Part shown: positions 6,836 to 15,341 of the stretch, one piece after another
How the letters are laid out: the number at the start of each line of letters is the position of its first letter
How positions within the stretch are numbered: the stretch's first letter is position 1
Assembly: GCF_046480435.1 (NCBI RefSeq)
Contig: NZ_PKGC01000016.1
Direction: 5' to 3' (one strand)
Source: Limnospira platensis
Lineage (GTDB): Bacteria; Cyanobacteriota; Cyanobacteriia; Cyanobacteriales; Microcoleaceae
Length of the DNA: 49,669 bases
Translations under genes and position numbers: made by a program
Notes under the pieces: generated by a model
Told to the model about the DNA's origin: nothing
The model's database searches: none
Seen by the model: only the letters and a program-made list of their open reading frames with translations

Positions 6836-7239
6836 TCTACAATCTCCTCATTTTTAATATCAACAACTAACATTAAAACTTGAAATTTTTGCAAAATTAG
6901 TTCGATCGCAACCTGCTTAAAAAATTTTTCATAAATGCTTTTACCAACTGCCAAGTAAACGGGACTTCCAGGATGGGTGACAGAAAGAAAAGTTTGATAA
7001 ATCAAATATTGACCCAATGCCGTCTCAAATTCGCCCATCGGAGAACGCCCGATAAAACTTTTCACTTCGATGACGATCTGTCGCCCTCCTTTCGTCGCGG
7101 AAATCGATTTTTTGCCAGCTAAATCTGCCATCAATTTGACTTCTGCATACTTGATGAAATATGGGTCGAAAGTAATCGTCTACCCGTCCTTTATCCGTGC
7201 ATTTTTGACAGCATCATGGTAAAGATCCTTCGCTGGCAT
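6823..7239 (-). pseudogene. XisH-family protein with amber codon at residue 20
   Basis: From ATG 7239 the frame reads MPAKDLYHDAVKNARIKDG, then TAG (7180-7182), then continues in the same frame TITFDPYFIKYAEVKLMADLAGKKS to the normal stop at 6823. XisH proteins normally have a Trp at this place, so a single TGG to TAG change would explain it. The rest, including the nuclease-like IEVKSF motif, is intact. Restart at TTG or ATG near 7134 would give 103 or 102 residues lacking the first segment. Confidence 0.85.
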
Positions 7240-7262
7240 CGTCTTTCTTTATCACTGTGCAG

Positions 7263-7330
7263 GGAAGGCGCGATCGCCTCCCCACCATTCTACACCAAAG
7301 CCGGGAAGGCGCGATCGCCTCCCCACCATT
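7263..7330. repeat. Two 28-bp copies of a HIP1-containing hairpin after acnB
   Basis: Copies at 7263-7290 and 7303-7330 are identical. Each can fold on GGGaAGGCG / CGCCTcCCC around CGAT. They lie immediately downstream of the acnB stop, so they may act as a transcription end or 3' mRNA stabiliser. No U tract follows. Confidence 0.6.
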
Positions 7331-7337
7331 AGATAAG

Positions 7338-9950
7338 CTAGTTGCTTAATGCACCAGCCGGGATACCCAAAACATCCTCAATTTTCGGCATTTGCTCAAT
7401 AGGAATCACCCGACCCTCATCTTCAAACCCAGCAATTTGATCAAAATTCAAATAGCGGTAAAGATCCCCCGCAAACGGGTCGATTTTCTGGGTGATAATC
7501 TCCATATATTCCTCAACCGTAGGAATGCGACCCAACAGCGCACAAACCGCCGCCAATTCAGCCGAACCCAGATAAACCTGAGCCCCCTTACCCATACGGT
7601 TATTAAAGTTGCGAGTCGAAGTAGAAAATACCGTCGTATTATCTTCCACCCGTGCTTGATTTCCCATACATAGAGAACATCCAGGCATTTCCGTCCGCGC
7701 CCCAGCAGCCGCAAAAGTACCATAAACCCCCTCTTCCCGAAGCTGTTGTTCATCCATACGAGTAGGCGGACAAATCCACAGACGCACCTTCACCGGACCC
7801 GCACCTTCTAACACCTTAGCAGCAGCGCGATAATGTCCGATATTAGTCATACAAGAACCGATAAACACCTCATCGATTTTGTCACCCGCACACTCAGACA
7901 TCAGTTTCACATTATCAGGGTCATTAGGTGCCGCCACAATAGGTTCAACGATCTCATCCAAATTGACCTCAAGAATATCCGCATACTCAGCATCTGGGTC
8001 AGCTTCCATCAACTCAGGATTAGCTAACCATTGTTCCATTTTAGCAATCCGACGGGTTAAAGTCCGAGCATCCTGATATCCACGAGCAATCATATTCCGC
8101 ATTAGCGCAACATTCGATCGCAAATACTCAGAAATAGTCTCAGTTCCCAGCTTAATCGTACAGCCAGCACAGGAACGTTCCGCAGTAGCATCAGTCAACT
8201 CAAAAGCCTGTTCCACCTTCAAATCAGGTAGACCTTCCATCTCCATAATCCGGCCATTGAAGACATTTTGCTTATTCTCCTTACCTGTGGTCAGCTTACC
8301 TTGCTGCATCGCCACCCAGGGAATAGCATTAACAATATCCCGCAACGTCACACCCGGCTGTAATTGCCCCTTAAAGCGCACCAAAACCGATTCTGGCATA
8401 TCCAAAGGCATCGCCCCCAAAGCCGCCGCAAAAGCCACCAAACCCGAACCAGCCGGGAAAGAAATACCCAAGGGGAAACGGGTATGAGAATCGCCACCAG
8501 TCCCCACCGTATCGGGTAACAGCATCCGGTTTAGCCAGGAGTGGATGATACCATCTCCCGGACGCAAAGCCACACCGCCACGGGTAGCAAAGAAGTCGGG
8601 AAGTTGCTTGTGGGTTTTGATATCCACAGGTTTCGGATAGGCTGCGGTGTGACAGAAACTCTGCATAGTCAGGTCAGCAGAAAACCCTAAACAAGCTAAT
8701 TCCTTCAATTCATCCCGCGTCATTGGTCCGGTAGTGTCTTGGGAACCTACGGTGGTCATTATCGGTTCGCAGGAGGTACCTGGACGGACTCCGGGGAGTC
8801 CGCAGGCTTTCCCAACCATTTTTTGCGCTAGGGTAAAGCCAACTCCGGTATCTTCTGGCATAGCAGGACGGGCGAAAAGTTCACTGGGGGTTAGTCCCAT
8901 TGCTTCGCGGGTTTTGTCGGTCAGGCTGCGACCAATTAACAAGGGAATTCGACCCCCGGCGCGTACTTCGTCTAGGATAGTTTCCGGTTTTAGGGTGAAG
9001 GTGGAAATAACCTCCCCGGCTTCGTTGGTAATTTCGCCTTTGTAGGGGTGAATGGTAATCACGTCCCCGGTTTCTATTTTGCTGACATCACATTCTATCG
9101 GGAATGCGCCGGAGTCTTCGGCGGTGTTGAAGAAAATGGGGGCGATTTTTCCACCTAGGATATAGCCTCCCCGCCGTTTGTTGGGTACAAAGGGGATATC
9201 TTCCCCAATATGCCACAGGACTGAGTTAATGGCAGATTTGCGGGATGAACCAGTCCCCACTACATCCCCAACATAAGCTACAGGATAGCCTTTTTGTTTG
9301 AGTTGGGCGATGGTTTGTATACCTTCGGGCATCCTTGACTCTAGCATGGCTAGGGCGTGCAGGGGGATGTCTGGTCGGGTGGTGGCGTGGGGGGCGGGGG
9401 AAAGGTCGTCGGTGTTGGTTTCCCCAGGGACTTTGAAGACGGTGACGGTTATGGCTTTGGGGACTTTCGGGTTGCGAATGAACCAGGCGGCGTTAGCCCA
9501 AGCGTCTAGGACTTGTTTGGCGTAAGGGTTGATATCTGACAGGGCTAGAATGTCGTTGAATGCGTCAAATACTAGGGTGATTTTGCTTAGGGCGTTGGCG
9601 GCTTCGCTGGCAATATTGGAGTCGGAAGACTTGAGGAAACTTACCAGGGATTGCACGTTATACCCCCCTACCATTGTACCTAGTAGGTCGATCGCTCCTT
9701 GGGGACAGATGAGGGGACTGCTGATTTCCCGTTTGGCGATCGCTGTCAGAAATCCCGCTTTCACATAAGCCGCTTCATCTACTCCGGGGGGAATGCGATC
9801 GCGCAATAGTTCCATCAGAAACTCTTTTTCCCCCGACGGTGGGTTTTTCAGCAGTTCGCACAGTTCTGAGGTTTGCTCCGCAGTTAGGGGTAATGGCGGA
9901 ATTCCCTGTTGGGCGCGTTCGGCGGCCTGTTGACGATACGCTTCTATCAT
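7338..9950 (-). CDS. acnB: Aconitate hydratase B / 2-methylisocitrate dehydratase
   Basis: 870 residues, the usual AcnB length. AcnB interconverts citrate and isocitrate in the cytosol and supplies carbon skeletons for nitrogen assimilation in cyanobacteria. It has the AcnB-specific N-terminal HEAT-like domain (residues 1-160), then the swivel domain and the catalytic domains. The 4Fe-4S ligands are Cys700 (FIGSCMTNIGHYR) and Cys758/Cys761 (MPGCSLCMGNQ). Substrate-binding blocks such as GTGGDSHTRFP are present. It stands alone on the minus strand, marking the end of the accessory region. Confidence 0.97.
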   Translation of the reverse strand: MIEAYRQQAAERAQQGIPPLPLTAEQTSELCELLKNPPSGEKEFLMELLRDRIPPGVDEAAYVKAGFLTAIAKREISSPLICPQGAIDLLGTMVGGYNVQSLVSFLKSSDSNIASEAANALSKITLVFDAFNDILALSDINPYAKQVLDAWANAAWFIRNPKVPKAITVTVFKVPGETNTDDLSPAPHATTRPDIPLHALAMLESRMPEGIQTIAQLKQKGYPVAYVGDVVGTGSSRKSAINSVLWHIGEDIPFVPNKRRGGYILGGKIAPIFFNTAEDSGAFPIECDVSKIETGDVITIHPYKGEITNEAGEVISTFTLKPETILDEVRAGGRIPLLIGRSLTDKTREAMGLTPSELFARPAMPEDTGVGFTLAQKMVGKACGLPGVRPGTSCEPIMTTVGSQDTTGPMTRDELKELACLGFSADLTMQSFCHTAAYPKPVDIKTHKQLPDFFATRGGVALRPGDGIIHSWLNRMLLPDTVGTGGDSHTRFPLGISFPAGSGLVAFAAALGAMPLDMPESVLVRFKGQLQPGVTLRDIVNAIPWVAMQQGKLTTGKENKQNVFNGRIMEMEGLPDLKVEQAFELTDATAERSCAGCTIKLGTETISEYLRSNVALMRNMIARGYQDARTLTRRIAKMEQWLANPELMEADPDAEYADILEVNLDEIVEPIVAAPNDPDNVKLMSECAGDKIDEVFIGSCMTNIGHYRAAAKVLEGAGPVKVRLWICPPTRMDEQQLREEGVYGTFAAAGARTEMPGCSLCMGNQARVEDNTTVFSTSTRNFNNRMGKGAQVYLGSAELAAVCALLGRIPTVEEYMEIITQKIDPFAGDLYRYLNFDQIAGFEDEGRVIPIEQMPKIEDVLGIPAGALSN

Positions 9951-10044
9951 TCTTCTGTTCTCCTTGTCGTTTGATTATTTTATGCTACCTAGAATCCATC
10001 AAAATTGGCTAGGATAATTGACCCATTATCCTTCTGATTCCATC

Positions 10045-10275
10045 TCATGGTTTCCCCTTTGGGCTTTGACCATCAATAATTTCATTTCCCCGCTGGGCTC
10101 CATTGGAAACTAGATTAGCCACATAATATCGAGTCACATAAAACTGTATTTTAGGCAACATTTCCCGATTTTGGCTGCCTCCACTTCTCATCACCTCCTT
10201 GGTTCGGTGATTTTCTGCTGCTGAAAATACCCTACAAATTGCCGAGAAGAATTTGCCTGAACCGGAAGCTGCCAC
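10045..10275 (-). CDS. Unassigned small ORF upstream of acnB
   Basis: A 76-codon frame (GTG 10275) ending LVSNGAQRGNEIIDGQSPKGKP. An AAGGAGG at 10194-10200 lies too close (2 bp) to the internal ATG 10191 to support that start firmly. I do not recognise the sequence; no signal peptide or membrane segment is seen. It may be a non-coding part of the 9951-10541 spacer, which otherwise is AT-rich and shows no gene or clear element. Confidence 0.2.
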   Translation of the reverse strand: MAASGSGKFFSAICRVFSAAENHRTKEVMRSGGSQNREMLPKIQFYVTRYYVANLVSNGAQRGNEIIDGQSPKGKP

Positions 10276-10541
10276 TACAATTTATGAACGCTAGTAGACT
10301 AATATTATACTACAATTACCGCCCAGATTATCTGTATATTAACTTTGATTATATAGATGGGCTATTGATCCCCAATCTGTTAAAATTTAGTAAATTTGTC
10401 TAACTATCTAGGTGTATTTGCCAGAAAAATAGTAAAATTATAGTGTAATATAGGAAGCATTAGACTACATGGGCATCTGCTCGGTAATCACAAGCTATTA
10501 CCGTTGCGGTTGTTGATTCAATAATTTTCAGGACTCCCAAA

Positions 10542-13500
10542 GTGGCTGGCCAACATCAAAAAGCGTGTCAAGATCAATTTATAGACCCCAAGGGACAGAG
10601 CGATCGCCATCACACAGAATTTTCCTCGGAGAGTGAGAAAGTGTCACAAACCCCTCAAGAAATTATGTCAATGCTGGTCGAGTCTCTACCTCAACCAGCC
10701 ATGGTGAGTGACGGTGATGGCATCATTATCTATTGTAACACAGCTTTGCTAGAAATATGGCAGGGGTCAAGAGAAAATCTCATCGGACATCAAGAATCCT
10801 TCATTTATACATCAATTAACCATTATCAGCAGATTCGGGAACAGTTTGAGCAAGGCAATGTCATAGACTCGGTGGAAATTCAAATCCGCCTGTCAGATCG
10901 GCGGACTGCTTGGGTATGCCTATCTATGCGATCGCTACCTTTAACCCCTGAACCGGTTATTCTGACAATTTTCTCACACATTAAGACTAATCTAAGCCGC
11001 CCCAACCAAAAGCAGCTAGACAATGAGGCTAGTTATCAAGCCGCCGTCGCCAAATTTGGACAAATTGCTCTCACCAGCCCTGACCTTGACTCTCTGATCG
11101 GGAAATTGATTACTCAGGTCAAGGAAACATTAAAAATTAGTCGCTGCATGGTTTTGGAATTACTACCCAATCATCAGGCTTTTTTACTACATTCGGGTAT
11201 CGGTTGGCGACCAGGGCTAGTGGGGTCTGCTCAAATTACCGCCTCCCCTAATTCCCAGGCGGGTTACACTCTCCAACAGGGTGAAGCCGTAATCGTTCAG
11301 GATCTGCGAGTAGAAACTCGTTTCCCTGGAACCCCTCTGCTACACAACCACAAAATTGTCAGCGGTTTGAGTGTGATTATTCCCGGACCCAAAGGGGCTA
11401 ACTCCAAGCCTTGGGGGGTGTTGAGTGTACATACCCGCCGACCTCATAACTTTACCTTAAATGAAGTACATTTTTTAGAGGCGATCGCTCACATTCTCGC
11501 CACGGCGATCGAGAGACAGCGGGCTGATGAACGGCTACAATTGATGGAACGAGCCATAAACAGCAGTCGCAATGGCATTATTATTACCGATGCTACCGAC
11601 TCAGACAACCGGGTGATTTTTGCTAACTCAGGCTTTGAGAAAATTACCGGATATTCTCGCCATCAGGTCATTGGTCGCAATTGTCGATTTCTTCAGGGTA
11701 AAGACAGTGACCCCAAAGCCTTGGCGGAGTTACGGAATGCCATTGAACAGGGCAGAGAATGTAATATTGAATTACAAAACTATCGCCCAGACGGTAGCAG
11801 TTTTTGGAATGAATTGTCAATTTCTCCCGTCTACAACAGTCAAGGCTTTCTCACCCATTTTATAGGCATTCAAACCGATATTAGCGATCACAAACAGGCG
11901 GAAGTTACCCTGTTATCGAAATCCCAAGCCCTGGCGCAGTTTAGCAGCAAACTTAAACAACTACATCGCATTACTACCCGTCTTTATCCTAGCCTAGAAG
12001 CTAGGTTTCAAGACTATCTACAGACCGGGTGTGAATTGCTGCAAATGTCAACAGGTTTAATTGGTAAAATCTCCGCCGGAGTCTATAGCTTAGAATTTGT
12101 TTATCCTCACTCCGACTTATTTACCATCGGTCAAACTGCGAACATCGCCGACACCTTTTGTGCTAAACCATATCACACTCAGGAAACCGTTACCCAAACC
12201 CAAGCCGGTCTTGACCCGGAATGGAGTCAAGTCCAAGCCTACCAGACACTTACATTAGAATCTTATATCGGTACTCCCATTTGGGTAGGCGATCGCATTT
12301 ATGGGGTACTGAGTTTTGTTCACCAACCACAGAGAACTGTACCCTTTAAATCAGAAGATCGCGAAATTATTGAATTGATGGCACAGGGTTTAGGAGACTT
12401 CCTCGCCGCCCAAGAAATTGAACAGCGACAACGAGAAGCTGAACAAGCCTTGCGAGAAAGTGAAGAACGTTATCGGATGTTAGTAGAACTCTCCCCCGAC
12501 ACCATTGCTATTTACTGCGATGAGCAAATTGTTTATATTAACCGCGCCGGGTGGCAATTGTTCGGGGCTGAAAAACCCGAAGATATCATCGGTCGTTCCA
12601 TTTATGATTTTCTCGATTATGACCAGACCGCAGTTATTCTCAACCAAAAATTACCCGGAGAGTCACACCGTCAATCTGTGGGTCTTTTTGAACAACAATT
12701 AATCCGCTTAGATGCCAAAATGATTGATGTGGAAATTGCCGGAATTCCCACTAATTATCATGGTCGTGATGCCATTCAAATCATTATCCGCGATATTAGC
12801 GATCGCAAACAAGCCCAAGCCCAACTACTCCAAGCTGCCTTTTATGACCCTTTAACTGAACTCCCTAACCGCAGTTTATTTAACCAAAAACTCTCCGAAG
12901 CCTTACGGCGTTCTAAACAGGACTCTAATTATCAATTTGCGGTTCTATTTTTGGATCTAGATCGCTTCAAAGTTGTCAACGACAGTTTAGGTCATATCAT
13001 CGGTGATTTCTTGCTCATAGAAATTGCTCATCGCCTAGAAGTCTGTGTTACCAACCCTGGGGATACCATCGCCAGATTAGGGGGGGATGAGTTTACCATT
13101 TTGGTTGATCACATTTCCGACCCCCAACAAGCCTTAGAATTAGCCGGAAAAATTCATCAAGAACTCAGCCAGCCTTTCTATATCCAAGGTCATGAAATTT
13201 TTACTACTGCTAGTATTGGTATTGTACCCAGTCGCGGGTACGCCTTGAAAAAATCAGCAAACACCGACAACTATCACTGTTTATTATATAACAATCCTGA
13301 AGATTTTCTCCGAGATGCAGATATCGCTATGTATCATGCTAAAGAACAGGGAAAGGCGCGATCAGAAGTTTTTGATTTATCAATGCACACCCAAACCCTC
13401 GCCCTTCTGCAATTAGAAACTGATTTGCGTAAAGCCATATTTGGATATCAGCAACTTAATCTTACACCCCATCACATCTCTAGCTCAGAGTCCAACCCGT

Positions 13501-14372
13501 TAGCCTCAGCCATCTCTGATGTATCTGTCATGCCTAATCAACTCCCCAGTTTAAATGACTTTATCATTCACTATCAGCCAATTGTCTGTTTAATTACTGG
13601 TAGGATAGTCGGTTTTGAAGCCTTGGTGAGATGGATACATCCTCGCCGAGGATTAGTGTCACCTGCTGAATTTATCCCTGTAGCTGAAGAGACCGGATTA
13701 ATTGTTCCTTTAGGCGCTTGGGTCCTGGAAGAATCCTGCCGTCAGCTTAGTAGTTGGAAACAACAACTTCAAAGCTGGGATAGGTCTCCCCAATCCGTTT
13801 ATTCTACCTTAACTATCAGTGTCAATTTGTCTGGTAAGCAACTCAATCAGCTTAATTTTATAGAACAAATTGATGCCATCTTAGCCAGAACTAATTGCGA
13901 CCCGAAAAGCATCAAACTGGAAATTACCGAAAGTATGTTAGTTGAGAACTTCCAGACGGCTTTGATTGCTTTAGCACAACTAAAAGCACGCAAAATTCAC
14001 CTAGCTATTGATGATTTTGGGACGGGATACTCCTCTTTGAGTTATCTGCATCAATTACCACTTAAAAGTTTGAAAATCGACCAATCATTTGTACAGCGAT
14101 TACAGGAAGAACCCAGTCATTATATCGATAAATACAATCAGCCTCAGCAAATTATCAAGGCTATTATTTCCCTCGCTCATAACTTGGGGCTAGAAGTTAC
14201 CGCCGAAGGTATTGAGACTCGACAACAGATGCAGTTTTTGCACCATCTTGGCTGTGATTATGGTCAGGGTTATTTGTTTTCTAAACCTTTACCTGCTGAA
14301 GAAGCTACTCAATTGATGCTTAACTCTGCGATCGCATATTCTAGCGAAAAATCACGCTTCTTTTACGGTTAA
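10542..14372 (+). CDS. PAS-GAF-LOV-GAF-PAS-GGDEF-EAL protein, light-linked cyclic-di-GMP enzyme
   Basis: 1276 residues from GTG 10542; a shorter start near 10664 (MSMLVESLPQP) is possible. Order: PAS (40-150), GAF (165-325), LOV-type PAS (330-450), GAF (475-625), PAS (640-755), GGDEF (about 770-920), EAL (about 1000-1265). The LOV domain has the flavin-adduct motif GRNCRFLQG with Cys381 and the NYRPDGSSFWNELS block, so a blue-light role is likely. GGDEF is intact at 847-851, but the inhibitory RxxD site reads NPGD. EAL is intact at 1026-1028 with the downstream DDFGTGYSSL and VTAEGIET blocks, so both c-di-GMP synthesis and breakdown look possible. The neighbouring wzc/wza genes suggest control of exopolysaccharide or motility. 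Confidence 0.92.
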   Translation: MAGQHQKACQDQFIDPKGQSDRHHTEFSSESEKVSQTPQEIMSMLVESLPQPAMVSDGDGIIIYCNTALLEIWQGSRENLIGHQESFIYTSINHYQQIREQFEQGNVIDSVEIQIRLSDRRTAWVCLSMRSLPLTPEPVILTIFSHIKTNLSRPNQKQLDNEASYQAAVAKFGQIALTSPDLDSLIGKLITQVKETLKISRCMVLELLPNHQAFLLHSGIGWRPGLVGSAQITASPNSQAGYTLQQGEAVIVQDLRVETRFPGTPLLHNHKIVSGLSVIIPGPKGANSKPWGVLSVHTRRPHNFTLNEVHFLEAIAHILATAIERQRADERLQLMERAINSSRNGIIITDATDSDNRVIFANSGFEKITGYSRHQVIGRNCRFLQGKDSDPKALAELRNAIEQGRECNIELQNYRPDGSSFWNELSISPVYNSQGFLTHFIGIQTDISDHKQAEVTLLSKSQALAQFSSKLKQLHRITTRLYPSLEARFQDYLQTGCELLQMSTGLIGKISAGVYSLEFVYPHSDLFTIGQTANIADTFCAKPYHTQETVTQTQAGLDPEWSQVQAYQTLTLESYIGTPIWVGDRIYGVLSFVHQPQRTVPFKSEDREIIELMAQGLGDFLAAQEIEQRQREAEQALRESEERYRMLVELSPDTIAIYCDEQIVYINRAGWQLFGAEKPEDIIGRSIYDFLDYDQTAVILNQKLPGESHRQSVGLFEQQLIRLDAKMIDVEIAGIPTNYHGRDAIQIIIRDISDRKQAQAQLLQAAFYDPLTELPNRSLFNQKLSEALRRSKQDSNYQFAVLFLDLDRFKVVNDSLGHIIGDFLLIEIAHRLEVCVTNPGDTIARLGGDEFTILVDHISDPQQALELAGKIHQELSQPFYIQGHEIFTTASIGIVPSRGYALKKSANTDNYHCLLYNNPEDFLRDADIAMYHAKEQGKARSEVFDLSMHTQTLALLQLETDLRKAIFGYQQLNLTPHHISSSESNPLASAISDVSVMPNQLPSLNDFIIHYQPIVCLITGRIVGFEALVRWIHPRRGLVSPAEFIPVAEETGLIVPLGAWVLEESCRQLSSWKQQLQSWDRSPQSVYSTLTISVNLSGKQLNQLNFIEQIDAILARTNCDPKSIKLEITESMLVENFQTALIALAQLKARKIHLAIDDFGTGYSSLSYLHQLPLKSLKIDQSFVQRLQEEPSHYIDKYNQPQQIIKAIISLAHNLGLEVTAEGIETRQQMQFLHHLGCDYGQGYLFSKPLPAEEATQLMLNSAIAYSSEKSRFFYG

Positions 14373-14544
14373 TTTACCCTCCGTTGATGATGGTCTACAA
14401 CCGTGAAGATACTCATCAAAATCCTGCCCATAATATAAGTTTTGCTAATTTGTATGGGGAGATAAATTTGAATCGCAAAATATTGTTAAGAATTGTTGCG
14501 ATTTTGTTGAAAATCCCTCGCAAATAGTTGACGAGATTATAGGG
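14272..14544. repeat. Direct repeat, copy 1: 3' end of GGDEF-EAL gene plus spacer
   Basis: This stretch, the last about 34 codons of the GGDEF-EAL gene plus 170 bp of spacer, recurs at 14851-15123 with only a few mismatches. It runs directly into the N gap. The differences argue against a simple assembly copy. Confidence 0.85.
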
Positions 14545-14745
14545 NNNNNNNNNNNNNNNNNNNNNNNNNNNNNNNNNNNNNNNNNNNNNNNNNNNNNNNN
14601 NNNNNNNNNNNNNNNNNNNNNNNNNNNNNNNNNNNNNNNNNNNNNNNNNNNNNNNNNNNNNNNNNNNNNNNNNNNNNNNNNNNNNNNNNNNNNNNNNNNN
14701 NNNNNNNNNNNNNNNNNNNNNNNNNNNNNNNNNNNNNNNNNNNNN
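14545..14745. other. Assembly gap (201 N)
   Basis: Unknown bases inside the duplicated spacer between the convergent GGDEF-EAL and wzc genes. The true length is unknown. Confidence 1.
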
Positions 14746-14850
14746 GGGTAAAATCAGAAGGCCATTTTTAGAGGTGTTGACAAAAACGACATTTTGTGCG
14801 TAGACGTTTTCCGGGTAGTTCAACTTCAGGGTTGACGGTAATAAATAATA
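14746..14850. repeat. Diverged copy of the wzc 3' end and downstream region
   Basis: Sequence after the gap resembles 15255-15360, the end of wzc and its downstream spacer. It shares the block TTGACAAAAACGACATTTTG and, on the minus strand, a tail reading YYRQP-stop in place of YYSQR-stop. Together with the EAL copy it shows that the junction of the two convergent genes was duplicated in tandem. Confidence 0.65.
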
Positions 14851-15123
14851 ATTTGTTTTCTAAGGCTTTACCTGCTGAAGAAGCTACTCAATTGATGCTT
14901 AACTCTGCGATCGCATATTCTAGCGAAAAATCACGCTTCTTTTACGGTTAATTTACCCTCCGTTGATGATGGTCTACAACCGTGAAGATACTCATCAAAA
15001 TCCTGCCCATAACATAAGTTTTGCTAATTTGTCTGGGGAGATAAATTTGAATCGCAAAATATTGTTAAGAATTGTTGCGATTTTGTTGAAAATCCCTCGC
15101 AAATAGTTGACGAGATTATAGGG
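14851..15123. repeat. Direct repeat, copy 2: 3' end of GGDEF-EAL gene plus spacer
   Basis: Second copy of 14272-14544, offset 579 bp. It carries the last codons of the EAL domain out of context, so it is a gene fragment without a start. From 15124 to 15341 the spacer holds no gene; a TTGACA-containing block at about 15290 is shared with 14746-14850. Confidence 0.85.
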
Positions 15124-15341
15124 GTTGTGGTATCCTCAAATAAATCGCACCCAAGGGGTTACTATGCCTTGATTCAAAAACAGAGGCTACAACCCGCATT
15201 CTATCGCCCAAAAATTTATTCTCTGACCAAAATATTAAATTTGCGATTCACGAGTTTTTCCGAAAAATCCGGGGGCTATTTTTGGGGGTCTTGACAAAAA
15301 CGACATTTTGTGCAGTAGTAGCTTCCCCGGATAGTTGAACT

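Noticed and set aside
7338..9950. Plus-strand ORFs inside acnB, e.g. 8734-9045
   Set aside because: They mirror the codon structure of the well-conserved acnB on the minus strand.
14416..14823. Minus-strand ORF across the N gap
   Set aside because: Most of it is unknown bases, and the flanks match the duplicated EAL/wzc spacer.
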